DNA from: Otatea glauca
Taxonomy: Eukaryota; Streptophyta; Magnoliopsida; Poales; Poaceae
NCBI GenBank assembly: GCA_036346275.1
Contig: CM070719.1
Location: 20,315,185-20,379,184, forward strand
Direction of reading: 5' to 3'
DNA: 64,000 nucleotides
The translations under genes were made by a program, and so were the position numbers. The notes below the pieces were generated by a model that saw nothing but the letters and a program-made list of their open reading frames with translations, was not told the origin of the DNA and searched no databases. Below are positions 24,680 through 36,248 of the stretch, in pieces. The first letter of the stretch is position 1; each line of letters opens with the position of its first letter.

Positions 24680-24885
24680 CTATGGATTCTGCCATGAATG
24701 GGTAAGAAGAAGAAAAAAGAGGAAGAAGAAGGGGAGGAAGGAGAAGGGGGGTAAAATCATCCAAACTGGCGTACGATGAATTGCATCCTCTTTAGCAGAG
24801 GGATAAAATCACCCAAAGTGGCATACGATGAATTGCATCCACTTTAGCATGGCAAATAATGAATTGCACTTTACCAAACTACTAC
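24680..24885 (-). repeat. Right inverted repeat matching 13190-13370
   Basis: The reverse complement of this stretch reproduces the left arm beside the gypsy insertion: GATGCAATTCATCGTACGCC, then TTTTACC and a CCTTCTCCTTCCTCC-type run. The right arm repeats the GATGAATTGCATCC unit twice, so the two arms are not equal in length. Confidence 0.5.
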
Positions 24886-25703
24886 CTCATGCGTGTGTGT
24901 TGCCAGCGTAGGTGCGACCACACCATTAGTCGTTGGCAAAAGCAACGAGGCGGCAATTTCGTTTCTCCCCATCTTTCTCTCTCCCCGCTCTCTCTCTCTC
25001 AGTGTTGAGGAGTTCATGTGAAGCAATTGGCTTTGAGGAGTTCATGTGGAGCAATTGGCTTCGAGGAGTTCATGTGGAGCAATTGGCTTTGAGGAGTTAG
25101 TGTGTGATAGCCAGTGTTAAAGAGCTCACAAGCGACCAAGAGAGAGGTGGGGGCACGATTGCCAATCTCCTGCTTGAGCAAGCCGCTTAGACCCTGATGC
25201 CATTGTCATCATCCTCCTCCCAACTCGTGCCCAACTCTGGCCAGCCGTCGCATCTATCAGATTCGGCATTCCATTAGGCGGCCGACACGCTCACCAGATC
25301 TAGTCAAACCCATAGTCGTACTGCACCTAGGCACCGCTGTCGGCCATGCATGAGCCTGATGAATTGAACGCTTTGAGAATCACTTTGAAAGTTTTGGGCT
25401 TTTTGAGTTGAAGGCTAAGATTTAGTGGCTAAAAGTTTGAATTTTGGGTTAAAAGCTTGAGATTAGGGGGAAGGAGGAGGTGAGAGTCGAAAGTTTGTGT
25501 TTCAGATTGGAAGCTTGAGATTAGAGTTGAAAGTGGGGGACTTCGACTTGAAAGCTTGAGATTTAGAGTTGAAAAAGGGGAGTTTCGAGTTGAAAGCTTG
25601 ATTTTAGAGTTGAAAGTTCATTTTTGCAGTTAAAATGCAAACAGTACAGACAACACAACATATGCAAACAAACATCAATGTTGGAGACAAGCCATAGCCA
25701 TAC
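24886..25703. other. Intergenic with short degenerate repeats
   Basis: Three to four copies of a roughly 30-bp unit (GAGGAGTTCATGTGGAGCAATTGGCTT) lie at 25008-25100. From 25420 to 25620 a GAAAGCTTGAGATTTAGAGTT-like unit recurs. No gene recognised before the Sec14 fragment. Confidence 0.45.
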
Positions 25704-27714
25704 CACACCATGGACATCCAAGACGGTAGTGTGGGAATCAATGTGCCTCTTGGCTGCCAATGAGCAGGCAGGGAACTGCTCCCTGAAAGCTCTATCGAAC
25801 TTCTGCACATTATACTTGATTTACCGGTCCACCGAGGTGATCTGCATAAGCTTGTTTGGATCAATCTTGTCGAGCCTCTCGATCTACACCAACCGGCCTT
25901 CCAGATCAATGCCGTGAGGATAGTACCAGAGAACTGTTAGTGATATGCCCTTGAAGCAATCATGGAGATGATTGTTTCACGTTAATATGATTATTTTGTC
26001 CTTTGAATAAATATCATTAGTGTGGATCAAATAAGTACGTAACTTGTTCGTGAAACTCCTTATTTATGTTTTGATACTATTTTGTATTATCCCTGACCTT
26101 ATATCATCATATGAGACAATTGTGATTTACATGTCAGCATATGTATTGATTGATGATCATGTTTCATGGATCATGGATATAGGGAAATCAAATCAATAAT
26201 GTGAACATATGTTGGAGAACATACTGTTGGAGTGACCCACCATGAGAAACTGCGGGAATTGTTATATTCTTATGTGTCAACAGTTGGTCTCATACATAGT
26301 ATATGTGGGATCCTTAGACCTGAGATTGTCATGGTTTTCTACATGTGTAATAGTATACTTAGAGGTTGACAAACGTTACTTCGTAACTAGGTAGTCATGA
26401 AGCTAGCCTTCTGGTTTACTATGAAACATACGGAGGAATGTGAGTGATCAACAGAATTTGACCCTCCTATATAATGGAAGAGATATCTCTAGGCCTCTCA
26501 ATGTGGTTGGATTAAGGAAGTGCTTGGCCATACCAAATGTGATTGAGGAGTCAATTGCAACTTAGTAATCCACTACAGAACGAGTGAAGGATCAAACTAT
26601 CGTAGGGTGGCATGTTTCTCGCCTTGATTTTGATCTGGTATCATGAGGCAAAGGGATCAGTACATGAATACTATATAGATTCGTTCGATATGATCTTCGT
26701 GTGTATCTGAAAGTCGCTATGTCCTGCTAGGGGCCGTTACCGACTTATGGGCCAAAAGGAGTTTTGGCTCATGGCCGATTATGCATGAGCCTATAGGGTC
26801 ACACACTTAACAGGTTAGAATACAATGGTTTAGATTGGATCCGTCGCTAATAGGCTAAGTGGGATTTTCACCTTGGTTGGGCCCTAACGTAGGGTTCCAC
26901 CAAAGGGGGCGACTATTTAAAGGGAGTTCGCGGTCGTAATTGTTGTACAGCCGAACACATCGAAACCCTAGCCGTCACCACTCGAGCCTTCCGGTGTGCG
27001 CTGGTGCTAGCACACCGACGCACAACGTTCCTTCTCTGAGCGTGTGGACGTCAGTAGAGGTGTTGCTGCTACTGCGACGCTGGTCAAGACGATCGACTAT
27101 CGCATGGGGACGATTGACCACCGCAACATGATGCATGATACGTTGAATCGGGATGCATCAACTTTGCTTTCGTTTCACTGCACGTCTAGTGGTAACGATC
27201 CATGATCACTTACTCGCTTGGCTTCCTGGTTTATGCGGTAGAATTTTTTAATTTGTGCTAGTGTAGCCTACCCGTATCCCTTCAAGAACATCGTTGAGCT
27301 CATCGAACTCAAACTCCTAACCACATGAATTCAGAAGACCATCCAGAACAAACCAATCAAATAGATATTACGACTTATCAAGTGTACTGCACTATGAATT
27401 CATATCACCTCCAAGATCTCTTTCCTCCAACTCATCATCTCTCCCCACATTTGCATTGCCTTCTCACAGTCGAACTTCCTGGTCTTCAGAAACCTGCATT
27501 TTATCACGAGAGCAAACAATACAGAGTGATTAGCAAACGCCAAAGAAGGAACTGTTATAAAAGAGGCATTTTTCTCTTTTATATTGAACCTTAGCATCAT
27601 GTGGTAGTCGTCGTGCTTGTCAGGGAGGAGGCCATGCACGGCCAGGTAGTCGTGGAACGCGACGACGGCACGCTTCTCCTCGGCATCATGGACAACCTCG
27701 ATGGAGATGGCCAC
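25704..27714 (-). pseudogene. Sec14-like phosphatidylinositol-transfer protein fragment
   Basis: Minus-strand exons with intact GT-AG borders: from 27714 (start unproven) to 27590, 27493-27409, and 27316-27285 continuing at 25934-25704. They encode pieces of the plant SFH/Sec14 family: AEEKRAV and LLPDKHDDYHMMLR in the first, LKTRKFDCEKAMQMW in the second, EFDELND and then RLDKIDPNKLMQITSVDR, QKFDRAFREQFPAC and AAKRHIDSHTTVLDVHGV in the third. Intact proteins move phosphatidylinositol and phosphatidylcholine between membranes. Exon 3 is split by a solo LTR, and two tyrosine codons have become stops (TAG, TAA) near 25880 and 25825. The lipid-gate half is absent. Retained introns show it derives from genomic DNA, not mRNA. 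Confidence 0.9.
25935..27284 (+). mobile_element. Solo LTR, BARE/Angela-like Ty1/copia
   Basis: 1350 bp, starting TGTTAGTGATATGCCCTTGA and ending TATCCCTTCA, flanked by AGAAC on both sides (25930-25934, 27285-27289). The opening resembles the ATATGCCCTAGAGGCAATAAT start of Triticeae BARE/Angela LTRs. A CTATTTAAAGGG TATA-like motif near 26908 suits an LTR promoter. A second copy is at 56260-57535. It interrupts exon 3 of the Sec14 fragment. Confidence 0.9.
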
Positions 27715-28572
27715 CGAGAAGTGGAAACCAACGAGCTGCTTGCCACATGTTGGAAAATAATCAAGACTTTCTATAGTTGCCTTGCCATATTATGGAAGGA
27801 TATATATTGGAAAGTAATCTATACTTTTCATTGTAGACTTGCTATATGTAAGGCAAGTACTATATTATAAGGCAAGTAGATATCACAATGCAATCAGCAA
27901 TTAGATCAAATCAATTGGTTTATTTCCTTAGTTAGGCTTTCCATGTTTAGTGTTTGCCTTGGTTACCAAATTGATTAGGTGGTCCACCAACTATAAAAGG
28001 GCATGTATCCTATGAGTTTGAGAATAACACAAGAGGAAATTGCTCCAAAACTTCTATGTTCTTCTTCATGTTCGTGTGCATGTGTTCATGATTCAGGACT
28101 AAAACCAACACCACGCTTCTAGAGCACGTGGATTAAATTCTACCGCAATGACTCCATCTTCTGCTGGTGCCAATCATCCTTGGAGTTGAGCTCGCACAGG
28201 GATATCTTGTGGTCCTTGGCATGAGCAGTCACCCCGATCAACCTCCCATCGTCCAGATTTGAAAGGAGGGCAAGCAGATCTACCACTCGGGAATGGCATC
28301 GCCGACGAAGGAATGAGTGGAGAAGGGAGTGGGAAGTGGAGGGAGGATGCCAGGGATAGCGGAGACAAGAGGGGAGAAGGGAGGAGGCTGGTGGCGGCAT
28401 CTACACATGTCGCATAGGAGAGAGAAGGAAGAGAAGAAATGAGGAGATGGTGATAGATTTTGGAGTTTATATACTATGGCATTTGGTTGTTAATTTTGAA
28501 GATTTTAAGTGGTAAAGTATTTTTATCTCACAAAAGCCAAAAAAGCACCTTTAGACTTGTTTTTGGCTTATA
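27715..28572. other. Unassigned; possible small LTR and gene-like minus-strand frame
   Basis: 27749 to about 28136 looks LTR-like: it starts TGTTGGAAAATAATC, has a CTATAAAAGG box near 27991 and ends GGATTAAATTCTACCGCA. No matching 5-bp duplication was found, so the limits are doubtful. On its right a minus-strand frame (28400-28140) reads GRLIGVTAHAKDHKISLCEL and may be an exon of a captured gene; it was not recognised. Confidence 0.3.
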
Positions 28573-28971
28573 GGCTCTGTTTGGAACGGCTTCATCTTCT
28601 GCTTTTTCCCTGTAGAAGCCAAAAGCTATTCTAAACGGTTAGCTTCTTTGCAACCAAAAACTAGCAGCCCATTTGTACTAGAAGAAGCTGAAAGGTGAAA
28701 ACTGATCTAAGGTAGCTTCATACTGCTTTGGTGGGTTGGGATTCCGACTTTGCCACTAGAGTTGAAGAAAATTACCCCCTCTTACCAAGTATAATATCTC
28801 AAACCTCACCCCTCTCACCTTCATTCCTAACCCACACTCCTCACACCTAAAAAGCTAGACTGTTAAACTCCAAACCTCTTTAGCCCAGTCGTTCAGCCAT
28901 GCAGCCCTTCAGCTATGCAGTCCAATCGAAAGCTACTTTTCAGAAAAGCTACAGCCATAATAAACAGAGCC
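28573..28971. mobile_element. MITE with GGCTCTGTTT ends
   Basis: A 399-bp element with 10-bp perfect terminal inverted repeats, GGCTCTGTTT at 28573 and AAACAGAGCC ending at 28971. The ends resemble grass Tourist/PIF-Harbinger MITEs (GG(G/C)CTGTTTGG class). The flanks ATA and AGA do not give a clean 3-bp duplication. No coding capacity. Confidence 0.6.
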
Positions 28972-29104
28972 AGAAGGCTTTAGGCTTTTTCTTTCAAAAG
29001 CTTGGCTGAAAAGTCACCCTTTGTTTTATCTCTAGTTTTTTTCTTTTACACCAGAGGAAATGCCTAGACAAGCATGACCTTAGTCTTTTAGCTTTTTATT
29101 TTTA

Positions 29105-29253
29105 CTCCCTCCGTTCATTTTTATAAGGTGCATTTTGACTTTACACAAGTATTAAGGTTGTGTTGAAATTGAGAAAGGTATGAGAGAAAATGACTTGGAT
29201 GCCCTCACTTAATTGTCTTGGAAGATGAAAGATATACTTTGTGTGAGTGGTAA
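29105..29253. mobile_element. Truncated Stowaway-like MITE
   Basis: Starts CTCCCTCCGTTCATTTTTATAAG after TA at 29103-29104, the usual left end of this family. The matching right end is absent. The sequence is cut off at 29253 where the long LTR begins. Confidence 0.6.
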
Positions 29254-32200
29254 TGTCACGACTCGGAAACCCTTCAGGAATTCAGTTTCGGATAGAGATT
29301 GTATATTACCTGCTTATAGCGACAAAAGACAACGAAAGAAGGTTAGAAAGAATAATACATGGCCTATTGGCTGAAATCATAGGTACGTAGTTGGCCACAG
29401 ACCCAAAGTTTGACTTACAAATCTACAATTGAGAACAAACCCATAGAAAAGACCTGAGTGTGGTCGTGACCCTATACATCATCATTGTCGAAAGCAAGGT
29501 AACCAATCGACGATCTTCTTTCTCATTCTCTGAATAAACGTCAACAAGTAAGGTTGAGTACACGTATGTACTCGCAAGACTTTAGTGTATGAAAATAAAA
29601 TACATGCAAGATTAGTCCAAGGATATCAAGCCACTACACTAAGTTTCATTTTCAGCATAAAGCAGATTTTATTTGCAAGAGAGTATTTCATCAAACGGTA
29701 ACGGAATTGAAAAGAGCACTTTATATGAAACTAATAACAGTAAGTAAAGTTCAATACCATCATTTCACAGCCCTGCATGGCCATGAACAGTGAGTAAATC
29801 ACAACCAACCTTATCTCACAAATATACCAACCCGTTACAACACATTTTCCCAAAATCGTTACAAAAGCAAAGTTATACTTGACATTACTTCCCTGAGTTG
29901 CTCATGACCATGAGCACGGCTAATTAATTTAAATCTCTGCAAATAGTGTATACTTTACCCACATGATACATTCTAGCAATCATGTCAACCATGCCTCGCG
30001 ATACCTGTGGTACCTGATTTGCTCGATTGTGATGAAACTGTTCAACTAGCCTAGCCTTGCACTAGCCCGGTGATGAAAAACCCTTGCTATGGCGCTGGAA
30101 ATCTGGACCCGTACACACAGTACTAACGATGGTTTACGCCCCATCGTGTCCTTTCCCCTATGGCAAGGTATACACCGTTGTATGGAATGCTTTAACCCCA
30201 ACACCTCGGTGAAGGGAGCACCTACAAGCAACACCGTACCCCGAAGCACCCTTACTACTTCGGTCTACCAAAATGCAAGGTTAAACTTCAGCTAATCTAC
30301 TAGGCTAAGGCTATCCCATACTAGCACATGTGGTTGCACTATTTCACTTAGGTGATAGCATCAAGTTCGGTCTTTAACCGACTCGGGCGAGAATCTCCCC
30401 TAACTACACGCGAGGTCCCTCCTCACGCCTCAAGTTTAAATAGTAACTCACTTGCGTCTAAACTATAAGTTTTTGGGTTGGATTTTTATCAAAATACACG
30501 GAGACCATAACTCGGCTTCGTACTTTTAAAAATTGCTCAAGTCTGAGTAAAAGTGTAGCTCAATATTTAAATAGCGTTCTTAGTAAGCATTGCTAAGCAT
30601 ATGTGTGATATCTTGTTAGCGACACCCATAGCGACATTATCTATTGTCTAAACCATAAACTAAGGTTACAAAAGCAGGTAAACATGTGTCACGATAACGG
30701 TAATGCACACAAATAGGAAGTATCTACCGGTACCCACAATATAGCAAGTTTAGTGTAAACATACACGCATGCATATAACATTTGATAAACAACATAAACT
30801 CCATAAAATAGTGGGATCAACATGATCAAAGGAGGGTGCTTGCCTTTTGTTGAACAACTGGTCTTGCGTTGGTTGATCTGAGTACCATTTACTTCACCTA
30901 GTTCCGAACCTCTCACATAGTCCCATGATTCATTCATGCGTACGCTCCAATGTCAACATAACATACAAACAAACAATTCGAAGTTACTATCCTTAGGGTA
31001 CAAACAATATATATACAAGCGTTATACAAATGTCGTGCATATGAAATGATGCATATGAGATGCATGTGAGAGCCAACTTGTTACTCCTAGAACTACCATT
31101 ATAAGAAACATGTTCTTTCTATGCAATCCATGTCTTTCACTAGGCCAATTTAACATACATGTCTTACCACACAATATCCACCATTTTAATTATATCAAGA
31201 CCATCATGATTGACCCATAATCCTACATCTGACAATCCAAAATAAAGTATAGATCACATATGACGGGGTAAGTCTAATATTCTAGTACCTCTATTTTATC
31301 CTCCAATTTATATGATGCTCCAATCCAATTAATAATCAACCACCAAGTACTCGTGTATTCATCACATAAGACCCATCTAACTACCATTTAAATATTAAGT
31401 CCAATTGCACATGCATTGCTTAATTAGCACACAACTACTGATTAAATATGCGATATCATTTCCACCAAACTTACCTTAAGTGATAAGCATCAATTCAACC
31501 ATATGTACACCACTAAGATCAATTTAATTTATTTGACTACCGCTCATATTGATACGGATAATTCTCACCGATGCAACATAATTACCTAACTTGACCATCT
31601 CTTTATATGCATAGAAAATCTATCCATCGACAATTTTGTGACAACCAAATTAACTTGAGAGGGGATTCCAAAAAATTTAACATATATGGCCTACTAACCA
31701 ATTTTAATACGATTCCAATAATATTAGCCTATCGCCAAGCAGACTATTAATTAAACAAATCCAACATTCACCGACTATTAATTAATATTTCGCTCCAATG
31801 ACGGAATTAATTAACCAATTCTCATGCAACTCCAAAAATATTCGACAAAGACATGGTAATATTCTAAATTAAATAATCTGACATTCATCGATCGATAATT
31901 CATATTTTACTTGATGATCAAATTATTTATGTAAAGCAAAAGGCAATAGCTATTTATACCACTGAATAATTAAAATCTAATTGGTAGCTATATCGGTCAT
32001 AAGCATCAAATTAGTTTTTACTACATGTGTGGATGCATAAATATGCGATGATAAATATTTAAATGCAACATGCATATGACTGAAAACCATATATATGAAA
32101 ATGTATGCGACTACGAAAACTTTACCATAAACACCGGGAGCAAATAAATTCACTGGGGCATCATGGCTGCCGTGGTAACATCGTGGGTTGCTGCACACTG

Positions 32201-35200
32201 CCATGGCAACGCCATGGGCTGCCGCCATGCTGCGCTACCATGCCATCGACGCCACCACGAATTGCATCGTGCCGTCGCAGCCACGCCATGGGCCGCCACG
32301 CTGAGCTATGGTGGCTGCCACGCCACGTCGGCCTTGGCTCCACACCGTAGAGCATCAGGCCACGGCGCCACGACAGGCTATCTCAGCCGCACTGGGCTAC
32401 TGTTCCTGGCCACGGGATGGGCCGCACGTCCTCGTCACATTGGTGACCGATCACCGACACGTCGCCCCCGTGCCACGCAGCCGCATTACTTCGCCTTCAT
32501 TGACCTCGACCGCCTCCGTCGCCACCCTGAACAAGCCACCCCGGCCCCAGCTGTGCCAGGTCGCCAAGATGCCTCCATGGCTAGGCCACACTGCGCGTGC
32601 GCCAAGCTACCACGCCCCGGGCTTGCGTCGCGCCACTGCGGACTCCTGCGCTTGCTCTGTGCTCGGCTAGGTGCCGCGTCGCCACACGCCAAGCCCACGC
32701 CTGCATGCATACCCGTATGCACTCCCGCGCGCCTACATGCACACCCGCGTAGCATGCACGCCGTCGTTGCCTGCATGCACGCCCTCATGCACTCCCGCTC
32801 CCCCCGACGCCGACCGAGCCTCACCGTCCTGGCTGCTGTGCTGTTGGCCAACACTGCAATCTGCCACGCCGCTGTCGTGGTAGCACCGCGCCACCACGCC
32901 GTGCACTTACGTCGCCACAGCTCACATGCGCATTCTTTGGCCTCTTCTTGAGCTGCCATGGCTAAGCAGCCCCATGGCGCGCCACAGTGCCGCAGCACTG
33001 CCCCTCCTCTCCAAAACACTCAAACCGACTTGCATGCGCATGATTTTTGTGAAAATGGGATGCTTGTATGATGAGGAATGCAATGGTATGACATGCATAA
33101 GCTAATTCTTGATTTTTGGTGGTTATTGAGAGGATAGAAGGTTAGGGGAGCTTGAGGAGTGTGCTTGCTGTTCTTGCTGGCTGAAGTAGAAAGAAAATGG
33201 CAGGAGGGGGTGTGCTGAGCAAGGATTCAAATTTCGTTTTCAGATTTAATATCACCTAGGGCCGAAATGCAAAATTTCGTTGAAATCTCGAAATTTCAGA
33301 AAAATCTTGGATGAATTTTGAAAATCAAAATTCAAATCCGGTCCATTTTCAAACGAAAATTTCTGAAATTTGGCGAAAAATCCCAAAATTTTGGGATTTT
33401 TGCATAGCAGAAAAGTGGGCCAAACTTTGACGAAAACTTTAGAAATATGTTTTGGAGAGTCCTGACGCATTGTTCATATTGTCATAAAAATTTCATATAA
33501 TTCTGAAGCCTGTGGAATTTTTTAAAATTCAAACATTGCTACAGTCCATGTTAACAATTTCATATAAAATGCTGATCGATAATTTTTAACAGAATAAAAA
33601 AATAGGACAAACCATGTTAGAAAATTTTGAAATTTTTTTTGCATGGTTAATATGAATCACTAATGTTCTCACAAAATTTTCAGATGATGATAAAGTTTCA
33701 TGAATTTTTGAAAATTCGAAAAGTGCTACTGTCCTGTCAAAAGGCTTACCGGCATATTTGAACAAAATGAAAAATGGTTTTAACCACGTTAGAAAATTTT
33801 CAAAATTTTTGTAGGTGGTCTTGATGTAACATTAATGTTTTTATAAAATTTTGAGGTGATGATCAAACATAAAAAATTCCCAAGAAATGTGAATGTGGTA
33901 CTTCACAGTTTTCGAACATGAGAGCGCGTGCTTCTACCGTTTACAATTTTTGATTGAGCAAACAAAACAGGTTTAAATTTTTTGAAACTTTTAAAGAAGG
34001 GTTATGAGGGAATTCAATTAAGCTCTCATAAAAATTTAAGGTGATGATAAAACATGAAAATTTTTATAAAATGCTAACATGGTTAATGCCTCGTTTATGC
34101 TAATTATGTTTTTTTTATTTTTAAAACATCACAAATGAGTTAAAATATTTTTAACAAATTTTCTGTATGATCCTAGATGTCTTATGATAGTACCATAAAT
34201 GTTTCATAGCATGAAAAGGCTTCCTCAATTTTATAAAATTCCAACAATGTTTCTGCCAAAATTTTAAAATATCTCAAAAATTAACTTTTTGGACAAATTC
34301 TCTTTGAAGATCACTTTATTATATGTTATTGATGCCATTCCGGTGAAATCTGGCCAAAAAATAAAAAAAAAACCGGTTTATTATGGCGAAATTTCGGCTG
34401 TTTTTCGCAAAATTTCGCCGAAATAAATGATATCACTCTAGCATTTTCAATTTTTTTTGAACATTTTCAATTCGGCCGGTATTTCCAATCTCGTGGGGGC
34501 CCGAAATGCAAGATTTCAGCGAAAAATCGCTGAATTTAGCCGAATTTTCAAACCCTGGTGCTGAGTGAGGTAGAAGGCTGGCTAGAAGAGGAGGCATGGG
34601 TAGGAGTTTACCAACTTTAGCAGACCGGACATGATAAGGTCAAAGCAATAAATGAGCAACATTCATCACTTAAAATTTTTGAATTTTTTTAGTAATATGG
34701 AGATCGTTTTTACCATACTGTAAAATTTTCAACTGAAGATATTTTCTATACGAATTATTAAAATTCTAACAAGACAGCTGCATTAAAATTCTGTTTTCTT
34801 GTTTTTATTTTTGTTAGATATCAAATAAGATTTATTTTATATGAAACTTTTTCTGTGTAATCCTAATGATTATATAAAGTTATCACAACAATTTAGGTGA
34901 TTATCAGTCATATTTATTTTTATAAAATTCTGAGATTGATAATGTTGTTTTTAAATTAATTCTGTTTTTAATTTTATAAAATGGTCAAATCAACTTTATT
35001 ATTTTTGAAACTTTTTCTGCAAGTTCCTCTAGTGCTGTAGATGATGTGGTAAATTTTGAAGATAAGATAAAGTCTGCAAAATTTAATAATTGTAACATGA
35101 GTATTGTCCATTGTTATATCATACTGTTTTTTATTTCTTTTCAACACTAATTGAGTTCAAATTTCTTTGAAGAATTTTAGGGATGCCCTGGAGATGAATT

Positions 35201-35553
35201 GGGATTTATATAAAGTTTTTCCCAGAATTTATTTGTTAAGATATTTTGGTTTTATATCTTGGAGGAGAAGAGAACAATCAATATAAAGATTTTCTTAAAA
35301 GCCAAAATAAAGAATTTTTTTGAAAATATGGAAATTAAAAATAAATATATATTTCAAACTCATTTTCATAGTTTGTTCATTTTGAAAGAAAAAGTTTTAG
35401 TATTGCAACTCATTCTTTTCTTAAGGTTTAAAATTCAAAAAAATGAGGAAAAAGATGATATTTCAAATTAAAATCTTAATTCCAATTAAAAATTTTATTC
35501 AATATTAATTTTAAATTTTATTTTTCTCATTTTTAATTTTTCAGGATGTTACA
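29254..35553 (-). mobile_element. Very long gypsy-type LTR (probably solo), minus orientation
   Basis: On the minus strand it starts TGTAACATCC (plus 35553 downwards), like the Tekay-like LTR at 13617. It ends GGGTTTCCGAGTCGTGACA (plus 29254), like GGGTTTCGG...CCCGACA. The order is also shared: an AT-rich start, a GC-rich block (32160-33010) and an AT-rich tail with a GAGTAC...GTACTC segment about 300 bp from the end. It contains the hAT element at 33220-34557. No primer site, coding part or partner LTR is seen, and the flanks GGTAA and TATTA do not match. It may be a solo LTR with altered flanks or one end of a deleted element. The 262-codon frame at 32163 is a shadow of the GC-rich block. 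Confidence 0.55.
33220..34557. mobile_element. hAT-type non-autonomous transposon, 1338 bp
   Basis: Begins CAAGGATTCAAATTTCG and ends ATTTTCAAACCCTG, giving short imperfect inverted ends of CARGGWTTSAAA form. It is flanked by a perfect 8-bp duplication GTGCTGAG (33212-33219 and 34558-34565). CA(A/G)GG ends with an 8-bp duplication define the hAT superfamily. The interior is AT-rich, with AATTTCGG motifs and diffuse internal repeats of a TTTTGAAATTTT...CATAAAAATTT type. There is no transposase. It is the best-bounded member of the family seen at 1-435 and 8847-9111. Confidence 0.85.
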
Positions 35554-35732
35554 TATTATGAATAAATGCATATGGTTGAGAAAGAATAAATAGATGTATA
35601 AAAGAAAATACCTCGTTAAATCTATATACAAATCTTATATTGCTATCGAGGCAATTAAAAAAATAAACCTTACAAAAGTGAACAAAGGAGTACTTTTTAA
35701 GCTGCACAAAAAGAAAAACAAACAAACAAACA

Positions 35733-35742
35733 GACCATAAAA
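35733..35742 (+). promoter_or_regulatory. TATA-like box of the 35823 gene
   Basis: ACCATAAAAAGCCGCGG begins here, about 90 bp before the chosen ATG, at the junction where composition turns GC-rich. It suggests a short 5' UTR of some 50-60 nt. Confidence 0.45.
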
Positions 35743-35822
35743 AGCCGCGGATTGGCTTGCTGCTGTCAACGCTTGAGATTTCATTCCCCCGAACGCTTGT
35801 CGCAGCACGGACGCCGAACAAC

Positions 35823-36248
35823 ATGCTCCGGCGCGCGGCCTCCTTGCTAGGTGGACGCTCGCCCTGGCTCCGTCGCCTTCCTCGCCGGACGACCGCGGTG
35901 ACACCGCTCCGACGGCACCCGGAGGCCCGCCCCGGCCACCGCCCTTCGGGGCCGCTTCGGTACCTCGACGACGTCCGCGCGCGCGGCTACGCGCGCATGG
36001 CGCGGCGGATCCCGCCTGCGAGGCCCGACGGGTATTCCACCTCCGATGGCGAGGCCGACGCGTACGGGGACGAGGAGGACCTGGAGCTGGACGCCGTCGG
36101 CGCGGATGGCGAGGAGGGTGCGGAGGCGTGGAAGAAGTGGGAGGGGTACATGCTGGACTTCGTCTCCGGCACCGATGACGAGGAGGAGGAGGAGGAGGGG
36201 GAAGGCACGGAGGAGGAGGGGGAAGGCACGGAGGAGGAGAAGAAGTAG
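35823..36248 (+). CDS. Small intronless protein, basic N-terminus and acidic tail
   Basis: 141 codons from ATG at 35823 to TAG at 36248. An upstream in-frame ATG at 35757 would add 22 residues, but 35823 fits the TATA position better. Residues 1-45 are rich in Arg, Leu and Ala without acids (MLRRAASLLGGRSPWLRRLP), a typical mitochondrial or plastid presequence. Residues 46-90 include RYLDDVRARGYARMARRIPP. Residues 90-141 are strongly acidic and end in a repeated EEEGEGTEE unit and KK. A conserved-looking WKKWEGYMLDFVSG lies between. No known domain was recognised. The high GC and single exon suit a grass gene. The antisense 243-codon frame (36366-35635) is a shadow of the same GC bias. Confidence 0.65.
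   Translation: MLRRAASLLGGRSPWLRRLPRRTTAVTPLRRHPEARPGHRPSGPLRYLDDVRARGYARMARRIPPARPDGYSTSDGEADAYGDEEDLELDAVGADGEEGAEAWKKWEGYMLDFVSGTDDEEEEEEGEGTEEEGEGTEEEKK

Noticed and set aside
25008..25620. Recurring GAGGAGTTCATG and GAAAGCTTGAG units as a coding repeat
   Set aside because: The units are irregular, contain stops in all frames and match no protein repeat; treated as non-coding.
27749..28136. Possible 390-bp solo LTR with TATA box
   Set aside because: Flanking 5-bp sequences (CCACA and ATGAC) do not match and the right end is not a clear LTR terminus; not called as an element.
32163..33019. 262-codon plus frame and 177-codon minus frame
   Set aside because: GC-rich block of the long LTR-like region; Ala/His/Arg-biased, both strands open, no recognisable protein.
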